A stretch of DNA of 11,544 bases from Acidobacteriota bacterium. GTDB lineage: Bacteria; Acidobacteriota; Blastocatellia; Pyrinomonadales; Pyrinomonadaceae. Positions 6,793 to 11,544 of the stretch are shown in pieces. Position numbers and translations under genes: made by a program. Location of the stretch: contig QHXH01000087.1 in assembly GCA_003222855.1 (NCBI GenBank), positions 1-11,544 of the forward strand, read 5' to 3'. Below the pieces are notes generated by a model that did no database searches, was not told the origin of the DNA, and was given only the letters and a program-made list of their open reading frames with translations. Every line of letters starts with the position of its first letter. The first letter of the stretch is position 1.

Positions 6793-7701
6793 ATGAAGCC
6801 GATGAGCGAACCGGTTACGACCACAGAAAAAAAGACTTCCGAAAAACCCGCACCCTTCACTGCGCGATCGGTAAGGCCTAACGGCCGCGAGCGCGAAGTG
6901 GAAGTCGAAGCGGAACCGCTTGGCCCACCCAAGACCGTCATTCGCGAATACTTCGAATCGGCCGTCGTCACCGTGATCATGGCTTTGTTCGGAATGACTT
7001 TTATCGTCCAGGCGGTGAAAGTTCCCACGGCTTCGATGGAGAACACCATCACGGTGGGCGACCATCTGCTCGTCAACAAGTTTATTTTTGCGCCTGGCCC
7101 AACCTTTCCGCTTCTGCCGCAGCGCGAAATCAAACGCGCCGACATTATCGTCTTCAAATATCCCGGTAATCCTTTCGATCCCGAACGTGACAAGCAGGAA
7201 GACAACATTCCTTTCAAGGTGAATTACGTGAAGCGGGTGATCGGATTGCCCGGCGACACAGTCGAAGTCAAGGGCTTGAAGGTTTACGTCAACGGCGAGC
7301 CATTGCCTGAGCACATCATCGTAGCGCGTAACGTGAGCGACAGAGGGCCGCTGGAAATCGTCGAGGACTCTCCGCGCGAAGGCAACGAGCTATATAACGT
7401 CTTTTACTTTCCTGAAAAAGTTAACGCCGCGCGTTTGGGCCATGACGTGAACGCAAGTCCGGATTTTCATTTCGCGGTCAACGGCAAGCCGGCAAAGGTG
7501 CCGCCCAACTCATATTTCGTGATGGGCGACGATCGCGACAACAGTCTGGACAGCCGCGCCTGGGGTTTCGTGCCGCGGGAACTGGTTATCGGGCGCGCGA
7601 TGTTTGTTTATTGGTCTTACGACGAAACCAAGTCATTCAACGGCCCGCTTGATTTCTTTACCAATACCCGTTGGAGTCGCACTGGCACAATGGTGAAGTG
7701 A
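6793..7701 (+). CDS. lepB: Signal peptidase I
   Basis: A 302-residue membrane serine protease of family S26 that removes signal peptides from exported proteins. After a charged cytoplasmic N-terminus (about 1-55) there is a single membrane segment at about 56-75, then the catalytic Ser81 in KVPTASMENTI, the general-base Lys147 in NYVKRVIGLPGD, and the C-terminal family box MGDDRDNSLDSRAWGFV (244-260). Substrates include the secreted and lipoprotein-like products nearby, although lipoproteins use signal peptidase II. ATG 6793 is chosen with GAGGTG about 11 nt upstream; a second ATG at 6802 is possible. A promoter-like TTGACC (6766-6771), 17-bp spacer and TACGAT (6789-6794) overlaps the start region and would favour the later ATG, but this is weak evidence. 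It is probably co-transcribed with rnc. Confidence 0.97.
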   Translation: MKPMSEPVTTTEKKTSEKPAPFTARSVRPNGREREVEVEAEPLGPPKTVIREYFESAVVTVIMALFGMTFIVQAVKVPTASMENTITVGDHLLVNKFIFAPGPTFPLLPQREIKRADIIVFKYPGNPFDPERDKQEDNIPFKVNYVKRVIGLPGDTVEVKGLKVYVNGEPLPEHIIVARNVSDRGPLEIVEDSPREGNELYNVFYFPEKVNAARLGHDVNASPDFHFAVNGKPAKVPPNSYFVMGDDRDNSLDSRAWGFVPRELVIGRAMFVYWSYDETKSFNGPLDFFTNTRWSRTGTMVK

Positions 7702-7726
7702 TTACCAGTCGCTGGGTTGCAAGGAT

Positions 7727-7804
7727 GTCAGTACCACCTGCGGTAGCGGGTGGGTGTTACGATAGGTTTTGATCAACCCACCCGCTACCGCGGGAGGTAC
7801 TGAC
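7727..7804. repeat. 29-bp near-perfect inverted repeat (REP/MITE-like palindrome)
   Basis: Arms 7727-7755 and 7776-7804 are complementary over 29 bases with two mismatches, separated by a 20-nt loop. The core is GCGGTAGCGGGTGGGT and its complement. It begins 26 bp after the lepB stop and ends 45 bp before the next start. There is no T-run on either side, so it is not a simple terminator. Its form fits a dispersed extragenic palindrome; copy number elsewhere cannot be seen from this window. Confidence 0.75.
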
Positions 7805-7848
7805 CTCACGCCTTAAAGCTTGAACTCTGAACTCAACTCGCTACTCTC

Positions 7849-8727
7849 GTGTCGCAGCGATTGCTATCAAAAGAGTTTTGGAGGCGCGTCTGGACCAGAA
7901 GCGAGGAAGATGAGATCCTCGCGCGCGCGGCGCAACTTTCGTACTTCTTCCTGCTCGCCTTATTCCCGCTGCTGGTTTTTCTAATCACGCTGCTGGGATA
8001 TTTCAACGGCGCCGGCTCTCACCTGCAGGGCAAACTGATTTCTTATCTTGGCGGCGTGATGCCGCCGGCAGCCCTTCAACTCGTGGTTGTCACGCTCGAT
8101 GAAGTTACGAAAAGTCGCGGCACCGGAAAACTGAGTTTGGGAATATTGTTGGCGTTGTGGGCAGCCTCGAGCGGCGTCAATGCTCTGGCCCAGGCGCTGA
8201 ATGCCGCATATGAGGTGCGCGAGACGCGACCGTGGTGGAAGGTGCGTTTGCTTTCACTCGCCTTAACCATCACGCTTTCGGTCTTGATTATCTCGGCTTT
8301 GCTGATCGTTCTGTATGGTGGGCAATTCGGGGAAGCGTTAGCGGGAATGATTCACGAGGGTGATGTCTTCGCGATCGTCTGGCGCATTCTGCAATGGCCC
8401 ATCGCCCTGGCGTTTGTCCTGGTTGCGTTCGTGATGATTTATCGTTTTGTGCCGAACGTCGCGGCCAAACGCGAAGGAAAAGGTTTGCGCCCATCGGATT
8501 ATCGCCGCCGCTGGTTGTCGCCGGGCGTCGTCATCGCCATCGCGCTCTGGCTGCTCGTATCTCTGGGCTTTCGTCTTTATCTGCACTTCTTCAATTCATA
8601 CAGTGCCACCTATGGATCGCTCGGCGCGCTGATCATCCTGATGTTGTGGTTCTATCTGACAGGCGCGGCGATTCTGCTCGGCGGCGAAATCAATTGCGAG
8701 TTTGAGCAAGAGGTTAGAGACCAGTAG
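7849..8727 (+). CDS. YihY/BrkB-family inner-membrane protein
   Basis: A 292-residue polytopic protein of the YihY/virulence factor BrkB family (formerly mislabelled RNase BN). Six membrane segments are visible at about 28-50, 96-118, 133-157, 184-201, 224-245 and 255-277. Family hallmarks are the N-terminal RAAQLSYFFLLALFPLL, the central SSGVNALAQALNAAYEV followed by ETRPWWKVR, the VPN motif after segment four, and the closing GSLGALIILMLWFYL...GGEIN. Its biochemical role is not settled; a transporter or flippase-like role is often proposed. The start is GTG at 7849 and no Shine-Dalgarno is seen; no Met or other start precedes the conserved segment in a better context. The stop codon lies inside the inverted repeat at 8722-8776. 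It follows lepB by 147 bp containing the 29-bp palindrome, so co-transcription is uncertain. Confidence 0.92.
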   Translation: MSQRLLSKEFWRRVWTRSEEDEILARAAQLSYFFLLALFPLLVFLITLLGYFNGAGSHLQGKLISYLGGVMPPAALQLVVVTLDEVTKSRGTGKLSLGILLALWAASSGVNALAQALNAAYEVRETRPWWKVRLLSLALTITLSVLIISALLIVLYGGQFGEALAGMIHEGDVFAIVWRILQWPIALAFVLVAFVMIYRFVPNVAAKREGKGLRPSDYRRRWLSPGVVIAIALWLLVSLGFRLYLHFFNSYSATYGSLGALIILMLWFYLTGAAILLGGEINCEFEQEVRDQ

Positions 8728-8776
8728 CGCAAGTTGTTAAATTGCGATCTTCGCAAATTATCAATTTGCGCTACAG
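8722..8776. repeat. Inverted repeat overlapping the YihY stop codon
   Basis: Arms 8722-8736 (CAGTAGCGCAAGTTG) and 8762-8776 pair over 15 positions with one mismatch and one G-U wobble; a perfect inner hairpin TTGCGA-tct-TCGCAA sits at 8742-8756. The 5' arm includes the gene's TAG stop. Only a weak T-tract (TTTC) follows, so its use as a terminator is doubtful; a dispersed palindromic repeat is equally likely. Confidence 0.6.
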
Positions 8777-8856
8777 TTTCAGATCGATGCGAACAATCGT
8801 TCTCTTTTAGTTCAAGTGAAAGTATTCTCACCGTAAACTCTGCTAATTCAGCCCAC

Positions 8857-8872
8857 TGGCATGACCATTGCT
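8857..8872 (+). promoter_or_regulatory. Sigma-54 (RpoN) -24/-12 promoter for the small stress cluster
   Basis: TGGCATGACCATTGCT matches the sigma-54 consensus TGGCACGN4TTGCW at all but one defined position, with the diagnostic GG (8858-8859) and GC (8870-8871) exactly 10 bases apart. Transcription would start near 8883, 40 nt before the ATG at 8923. A short dyad GAAC-aatc-GTTC (8791-8802), about 85 bp upstream of that start, is a possible activator site. No competing sigma-70 promoter is evident. Confidence 0.7.
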
Positions 8873-8922
8873 CTGGTTTCCTTCGCGGAATTTAAAGTGT
8901 TCTAAGAAAGGACGAACCCATT

Positions 8923-9072
8923 ATGTTGTGGACAATTCTATTGGTATTGCTGGTCCTTTGGTTGTTGGGTCTGATCGGCGGCGTCGGCGGCAGCTTGATA
9001 CATCTACTGCTGGTCGTGGCGTTGGTCGTGTTGATTATTCAGTTGATTACTGGCCGTCGAACTGTCGTGTGA
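8923..9072 (+). CDS. lmo0937-type small membrane protein
   Basis: A 49-residue hydrophobic peptide starting MLWTILLVLLVLWLLGLIGG, with a Gly-rich turn (GGVGGS) and a second hydrophobic helix LIHLLLVVALVVLIIQLI, ending in a short basic tail GRRTVV. This two-helix hairpin, with the MLWTI start and the IHLLLVVA second helix, is the hallmark of the lmo0937 family of small membrane proteins, whose function is unknown; members are often found beside stress genes. AAAGGA at 8907-8912 lies 10 nt before the ATG. It is the first gene after the sigma-54 promoter, and the CsbD gene starts 45 bp downstream. A longer open frame over the same bases (8868-9089) has no such pattern and is a shadow. Confidence 0.88.
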   Translation: MLWTILLVLLVLWLLGLIGGVGGSLIHLLLVVALVVLIIQLITGRRTVV

Positions 9073-9117
9073 CGGAGGCGATTAACTGAGCGCGAAGTCT
9101 TTCCAAAAGAGTTTGGT

Positions 9118-9276
9118 ATGCGTTACGAAAACGAAGTCAAAGGTAAGGCCAAGCAGGTCAAGGGCACGGCGAAAACCGAACTTGGTAAGTTGACGGCCGA
9201 TCGTGACCTCGAGTCAAGGGGCCGTATAGAGCGCGCAGAAGGTCGACTGCAGGAGAAAGTAGGAAGGGCAAAGTGA
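9118..9276 (+). CDS. CsbD-family stress protein, in-frame TGA before a family-like tail
   Basis: A 52-residue soluble, highly charged protein: MRYENEVKGKAKQVKGTAKT, then ELGKLTADRDLESRGRIERA and EGRLQEKVGRAK. The repeated KGKAKQVKG and AEGRLQEKVG units and the central LTxDxDLE are the CsbD signature; the family is induced in general stress and its mechanism is unknown. Start ATG 9118 has a weak AAGAG 6 nt upstream. After TGA (9274-9276) the same frame continues with KIGEAVEDLGDEIAS to TAA at 9322-9324, giving 68 codons, close to the usual CsbD length. So the TGA may be a recent nonsense mutation, a sequence error or a read-through site. The short form keeps both core repeats and may still work. 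It lies in the sigma-54-led cluster. Confidence 0.87.
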   Translation: MRYENEVKGKAKQVKGTAKTELGKLTADRDLESRGRIERAEGRLQEKVGRAK

Positions 9277-9311
9277 AAGATCGGCGAGGCGGTCGAAGAC
9301 CTTGGCGACGA

Positions 9312-9351
9312 GATCGCCAGCTAACGGTGAAGCTGGCGATTCTCTTTTTTT
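9312..9351 (+). terminator. Rho-independent terminator between CsbD and BON genes
   Basis: Ten perfect pairs between 9313-9322 and 9331-9340 (ATCGCCAGCT/AGCTGGCGAT), 8-nt loop, then TCTCTTTTTTT. The 5' arm coincides with the last codons of the extended CsbD frame. The BON-gene ATG is only 20 nt further on, so that gene must depend on read-through or on a promoter inside the CsbD gene. Confidence 0.85.
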
Positions 9352-9371
9352 GCCCTGAGAGGTGAGGAGTA

Positions 9372-9863
9372 ATGAGCAAGAAAGTAATGCTATTGGTGGC
9401 AGTTCTGGTTTCGGCCTTCGCGTTCGCAGCTTGCAATGACACGACGTCCAACACGAACGCGAATGCAAACGCGAATGCCAATACGGGAACCATAACGACG
9501 CGGACACAGCCAACCGCGACGCCGACGCCGCGCTATACTGAAGAGCAGGCGCGCGAAGAGCGCGAACGCGCCAAAGCCAACAAAGAAACTGTCGGCCAGT
9601 CGCTTGACGACGCCTGGATTCATACCAAGATCGTCGCCAAGCTGATCGGCGACACCCAGACACCCGAGCGAAAGATTAATGTTGACGTGGTGGCGGGCGC
9701 GGTGACACTGCGCGGCGAGATCGATACCGCGGAAGCGAAAGCCGAAGCTGAGCGCGTCGCGAAAGAGACGGACGGCGTAAAGAAAGTAACTAATCAGCTG
9801 AAGGTAGTGCCGGCCAAGGCCACGAATTCGAATAAGCCAGCAGCGAAAGGGAAGACGCCTTAG
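9372..9863 (+). CDS. BON-domain lipoprotein
   Basis: A 163-residue exported lipoprotein. Residues 1-20 are a signal peptide ending in AFAA before C21, the expected lipidation site (Phe at -3 is slightly unusual). A low-complexity spacer follows with the tandem NANANANAN (29-37) and a Thr/Pro stretch to about 53, then a charged helix 56-72. The BON domain covers about 77-146: LDDAWIHTKIVAKLIGD, INVDVVAGAVTLRGEID, and AERVAKETDGVKKVTNQLKV, the standard alpha-beta-beta-alpha-beta pattern of OsmY-type proteins. BON domains bind phospholipid or envelope components; members such as OsmY are osmotic-stress induced. The tail is Lys/Pro-rich. GAGGAG lies just before the ATG. Asn-Ala spacers of this kind are common in Blastocatellia lipoproteins. 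Its position after CsbD supports a stress role. Confidence 0.92.
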   Translation: MSKKVMLLVAVLVSAFAFAACNDTTSNTNANANANANTGTITTRTQPTATPTPRYTEEQAREERERAKANKETVGQSLDDAWIHTKIVAKLIGDTQTPERKINVDVVAGAVTLRGEIDTAEAKAEAERVAKETDGVKKVTNQLKVVPAKATNSNKPAAKGKTP

Positions 9864-9871
9864 TTTGGAGT

Positions 9872-9894
9872 GCGGCGGCCTGACGCCGCTTTCG
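9872..9894 (+). terminator. GC-rich hairpin just after the BON gene
   Basis: GCGGCG (9872-9877), loop gcctga, CGCCGC (9884-9889), then TTTCGATT. It starts 9 bases after the stop codon. The T-tract is short, so it is a weak terminator or part of a dispersed repeat. Confidence 0.45.
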
Positions 9895-9920
9895 ATTCAT
9901 CGATCTTAAGTTCGTTTAGA

Positions 9921-9947
9921 GGCGGGTTACTGCCCGCCAATTTTGTT
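9921..9947 (+). terminator. Second hairpin terminator after the BON gene
   Basis: GGCGGG (9921-9926), loop ttactg, CCCGCC (9933-9938), then AATTTTGTTT. It works for the plus strand only; the reverse strand has no T-run. The convergent stretch 9864-10095 otherwise shows only purine-rich sequence around 10020-10080 and no convincing gene. Confidence 0.6.
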
Positions 9948-10095
9948 TCGATCATGAACACGAAGAGCCCCAATCTACACGGCAATGCTCCCGACAAATC
10001 GCCGGTCAAATTCAGCCAAACCTGTGAGAAGAGGGACAAGGAAAATGCAGAGGAGAAGGCAGGAAGCAGTGAGCAGAGGCTCTTTTCTTTTCGCC

Positions 10096-10578
10096 CTAGG
10101 GCTTATCCAGACGCAGAATCTTTTTCTTAAAATCGATCCTCACCTGAAGACCGACCAGGCCGCGCGCATCGAGACCACCCGTTTGCAAACGCGAGAACTC
10201 GATCGCGCAGGCTTTCATGTCCGTGGCTTTGACGTTCCCAACTTCAAACGTGTCGAGAGAGACCAGCTTCACCGCACCTTCGGTTGGCTGCAGGACGCCG
10301 ATGCCGAATTGTCCGCGCCATTCAGGCAGCTTCAATTGATCGACGAGCTTTTGATCGATGCAGGTGAAGGTCGCTCCCGTATCCAGCACGAACTTGAATG
10401 GACCATGGCCGTTGATTTTGACCGGCACAATAATCGCGGCGTCGTTGGGCGGCGCGAGTTCAAACGGAACATCGCCGGGTTCGGTTGAAGCCGGCGTGCC
10501 GAAATCTTTTGAAGCCGGCAGTGTGCAGGCGGATAAAGCGAGGAGGAGAAGCAAGAGAGATGGAATCGATCGGTGCAT
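10096..10578 (-). CDS. Retropepsin-like aspartic protease lipoprotein
   Basis: A 160-residue exported protein. The N-terminus is a lipoprotein signal with lipobox LSAC (C18 lipidated), then a Pro/Thr-rich linker to about residue 44. The rest is a single-lobe aspartyl protease fold: PVKINGHGPFKFVLDTGAT with catalytic D66-T-G-A, then the beta-rich core and the closing flap/strand region GLDARGLVGLQVRIDFKKKI, where the G-L-V-G motif matches the hydrophobic-hydrophobic-Gly of retropepsin-like enzymes. Such proteins work as homodimers, each giving one Asp. Substrate unknown; placement at the periplasmic side of a membrane follows from the lipobox. The ATG at 10578 has no Shine-Dalgarno, and its upstream region is taken up by a repeat cluster beginning at 10582, so its promoter is unclear. 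It converges with the BON gene. Confidence 0.9.
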   Translation of the reverse strand: MHRSIPSLLLLLLALSACTLPASKDFGTPASTEPGDVPFELAPPNDAAIIVPVKINGHGPFKFVLDTGATFTCIDQKLVDQLKLPEWRGQFGIGVLQPTEGAVKLVSLDTFEVGNVKATDMKACAIEFSRLQTGGLDARGLVGLQVRIDFKKKILRLDKP

Positions 10579-10581
10579 TAG

Positions 10582-10727
10582 ATAGTTAGCCGCGGATTAG
10601 CGCAGATGGGCGCGGATAACGAAACCAAAACAACGCCGGGAACGCAAGCGTTTCGCTTGCTTAGAGTAAGGCAACCGAGGACGGTTGCGCTCCAGTCCTG
10701 GCGCCGCGTCAATCCGCGTCTAATTAT
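10582..10727. repeat. Repeat cassette with imperfect terminal inverted repeats (MITE-like)
   Basis: The ends 10582-10605 (ATAGTTAGCCGCGGATTAGC...) and 10704-10727 are inverted copies matching at 19 of 24 positions. Inside are two perfect 7-bp hairpins: GCAAGCG-ttt-CGCTTGC (10644-10660) and GCAACCG-agga-CGGTTGC (10671-10688). No gene is encoded. The open frame 10606-10989 across it has no protein-like character. Transposition origin is an inference; no target duplication is proven. Confidence 0.5.
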
Positions 10728-10770
10728 TATCCCGCAAATGGGTGAATTGCTTTCGCGCTTCACGCTCGTT

Positions 10771-10788
10771 GCGGGCAAGAATGTCCGC
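10771..10788. repeat. Small hairpin repeat, third of a series
   Basis: GCGGGCA (10771-10777), loop agaa, TGTCCGC (10782-10788), with one G-T wobble. It has the same size and plan as the hairpins at 10644 and 10671 and, like the second, is followed by GCGCTCC. Confidence 0.5.
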
Positions 10789-10811
10789 GCTCCCGGCTCT
10801 GAGGCTTATTA

Positions 10812-11027
10812 TTATCCCGCCGTCGTCTCTCCACCTAACAACGTGAGCACTTCGCCTGTAACTCGAATCGGCTTCGGAAGCGAATTAGACATAAGCCGGA
10901 GCGATCTCTTCGGGTTGCGCGGGGCCTTTTCATCGGTGTGTCGGCACCGAACTCGGCGGCTTCTTTCGGCGGCTTGTCTACAGGATTGAAGCGGCGTCCA
11001 CGCTGGTCCGGGCGCGACGCAATTAAC
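10812..11027 (-). pseudogene. Broken C-terminal part of a short-chain dehydrogenase/reductase (SDR)
   Basis: Read leftward on the minus strand, three frames together give the C-terminal end of an SDR oxidoreductase of the YghA-like type: VNCVAPGPAWTPL (11027-10989), then after a one-base insertion NPVDKPPKEAAEFGADTPMK and RP, then after another one-base insertion near 10920 AQPEEIAPAYV, an in-frame TAA at 10887-10885, FASEADSSY, and after a deletion near 10857 GEVLTLLGGETTAG ending at TAA 10814-10812. VNxVAPGPxWTPL and the GEVLxLxGG ending are family hallmarks. Three frameshifts, a nonsense codon and the loss of about 200 N-terminal residues (Rossmann motif, catalytic YxxxK) make it non-functional. 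Faint similarity may extend to about 11062. It is a decayed remnant next to repeats. Confidence 0.85.
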
Positions 11028-11151
11028 TGTCTATTTGCTTCTGGGTCATGTGAAGTGTTGAGACAAGGTTCAAGTCCCTAATCCGGCGCAAGTTTTATTG
11101 AAAATCTGGTTCCCAAATCGACCGGTTTTCGTGTAGGCTAATAACCCGCGC

Positions 11152-11544
11152 ATGACCGAGAAAATTCGCAAAGTCCTCTCATTCCCGTCGCCTGTTCCCG
11201 CTAAGGCGGATTATCAGCGAGTCAAGTCGAGTTATTCCGTTCGCGAGATCAAACAAATGTTTGGTTTGGGCGAGCGCACCGTGCGCCGTTGGACCGAGGC
11301 GGGAATCATTTACGGCATTCCAGTAGGTGAGACCGGCGATTTCACTTACGACTTTCACGCGCTCACGATGTTCCGCCGCGTGCGTGAAATGCGCTCGCAG
11401 GGCCTGACGATCAAACAGATCGAAGCCGAGCTCCAGGGCCAGATGAGTTTGTTTCGCGCCGACAATGCACACGTGCAGGTTGCGCATCTGCTGACCCCGT
11501 TCGAAGAAGCGCTCGTGCTGCATGAACAGGGTGACCTGACGGCC
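11152..11544 (+). CDS. MerR-type transcriptional regulator (partial, C-terminus beyond window)
   Basis: The first 131 residues are visible. After a 27-residue N-terminal extension, residues about 28-97 form a MerR-like winged helix-turn-helix: YSVREIKQMFGLGERTVRRW (recognition helix ERTVRRWTEAGII), wing GETGDFTYDF, then HALTMFRRVREMRSQGLTIKQIEAEL. The usual Y-YD-R-L pattern is relaxed. The last visible stretch, TPFEEALVLHEQGDL, looks like the first helix pair of a TPR, so the full protein may be a MerR-HTH/TPR fusion; this needs the downstream sequence. The ATG at 11152 has no Shine-Dalgarno; TGTAGGCT at 11132-11139 could be a -10 giving a very short leader. The 124 bp upstream hold no other gene. 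Its target and signal are unknown. Confidence 0.85.
   Translation, partial: MTEKIRKVLSFPSPVPAKADYQRVKSSYSVREIKQMFGLGERTVRRWTEAGIIYGIPVGETGDFTYDFHALTMFRRVREMRSQGLTIKQIEAELQGQMSLFRADNAHVQVAHLLTPFEEALVLHEQGDLTA

Noticed and set aside
7820..7847. TTGAAC-N16-TACTCT as a promoter for the YihY gene
   Set aside because: Its start site would fall after the GTG start codon at 7849, so it cannot serve that reading frame as annotated.
8868..9089. 73-codon open frame across the lmo0937-type gene
   Set aside because: The overlapping 49-codon frame from 8923 has the family pattern and a ribosome-binding site; the longer one has a long run of Arg and starts inside the sigma-54 promoter.
9870..10130. 86-codon open frame after the BON gene
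   Set aside because: It starts in a hairpin, covers a terminator and overlaps the protease 3' end; low-complexity and no ribosome-binding site.
10582..10820. Possible CRISPR array from the repeated hairpins
   Set aside because: The hairpins differ in sequence, spacing is irregular, and no cas genes are present.
10606..10989. 127-codon open frame on the plus strand
   Set aside because: It runs through hairpin repeats and antisense across the SDR pseudogene; the product has no protein-like pattern.
11067..11078. GGTTCAAGTCCC resembling a tRNA T-loop or a tRNA-derived attachment site
   Set aside because: The flanks allow only two T-stem pairs, and no acceptor stem, anticodon arm or CCA-like end can be drawn.

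Overview
The window looks like chromosomal DNA of a free-living bacterium, most likely Acidobacteriota of the Blastocatellia/Pyrinomonadales type. The clues are moderately high GC, a secreted lipoprotein with an Asn-Ala spacer (NANANANAN), long A/E/K-rich tails on secreted proteins, many small dispersed palindromes, and a MerR-type regulator with an unusual C-terminal start. The taxonomic call is an inference from style; no rRNA or other marker is present.

Layout. Positions 1-2452 (minus strand) hold a two-component pair: a membrane sensor histidine kinase and, 45 bp downstream, an NtrC-family sigma-54 activator that runs off the left edge. A 313-bp divergent promoter region follows. Positions 2766-4426 (plus) hold a membrane-anchored penicillin-binding transpeptidase whose C-terminal tail is thrown out of frame by an apparent one-base loss near 4066; a strong terminator at 4471-4513 sits after the restored stop. 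Positions 4745-5929 encode an unrecognised secreted helical-repeat protein with its own promoter and terminator. Positions 6025-8727 hold rnc (RNase III), lepB (signal peptidase I) and a YihY/BrkB-type membrane protein, with a 29-bp inverted repeat between the last two.

Positions 8857-9863 form a compact stress-type cluster: a near-consensus sigma-54 promoter, a 49-aa lmo0937-type membrane peptide, a CsbD-family protein with an in-frame TGA before a family-like tail, a terminator, and a BON-domain lipoprotein. Positions 9864-10095 are a convergent non-coding stretch with two hairpins. Positions 10096-10578 (minus) encode a retropepsin-like aspartic-protease lipoprotein. Positions 10580-10800 are a mosaic of short hairpin repeats, 10812-11027 (minus) is the broken C-terminal end of a short-chain dehydrogenase gene, and 11152-11544 starts a MerR-type regulator that runs off the right edge.

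How the parts connect. The sigma-54 activator at the left edge and the sigma-54 promoter before the stress cluster fit the same regulatory logic, but a direct link is only a hypothesis. rnc and lepB are ordinary housekeeping neighbours. I see no clearly new multi-gene system. The points most worth a second look are the sigma-54-driven lmo0937/CsbD/BON cluster with its internal terminator and in-frame TGA, the frameshifted Arg-rich transpeptidase, the hidden dehydrogenase pseudogene, and the palindromic repeats.
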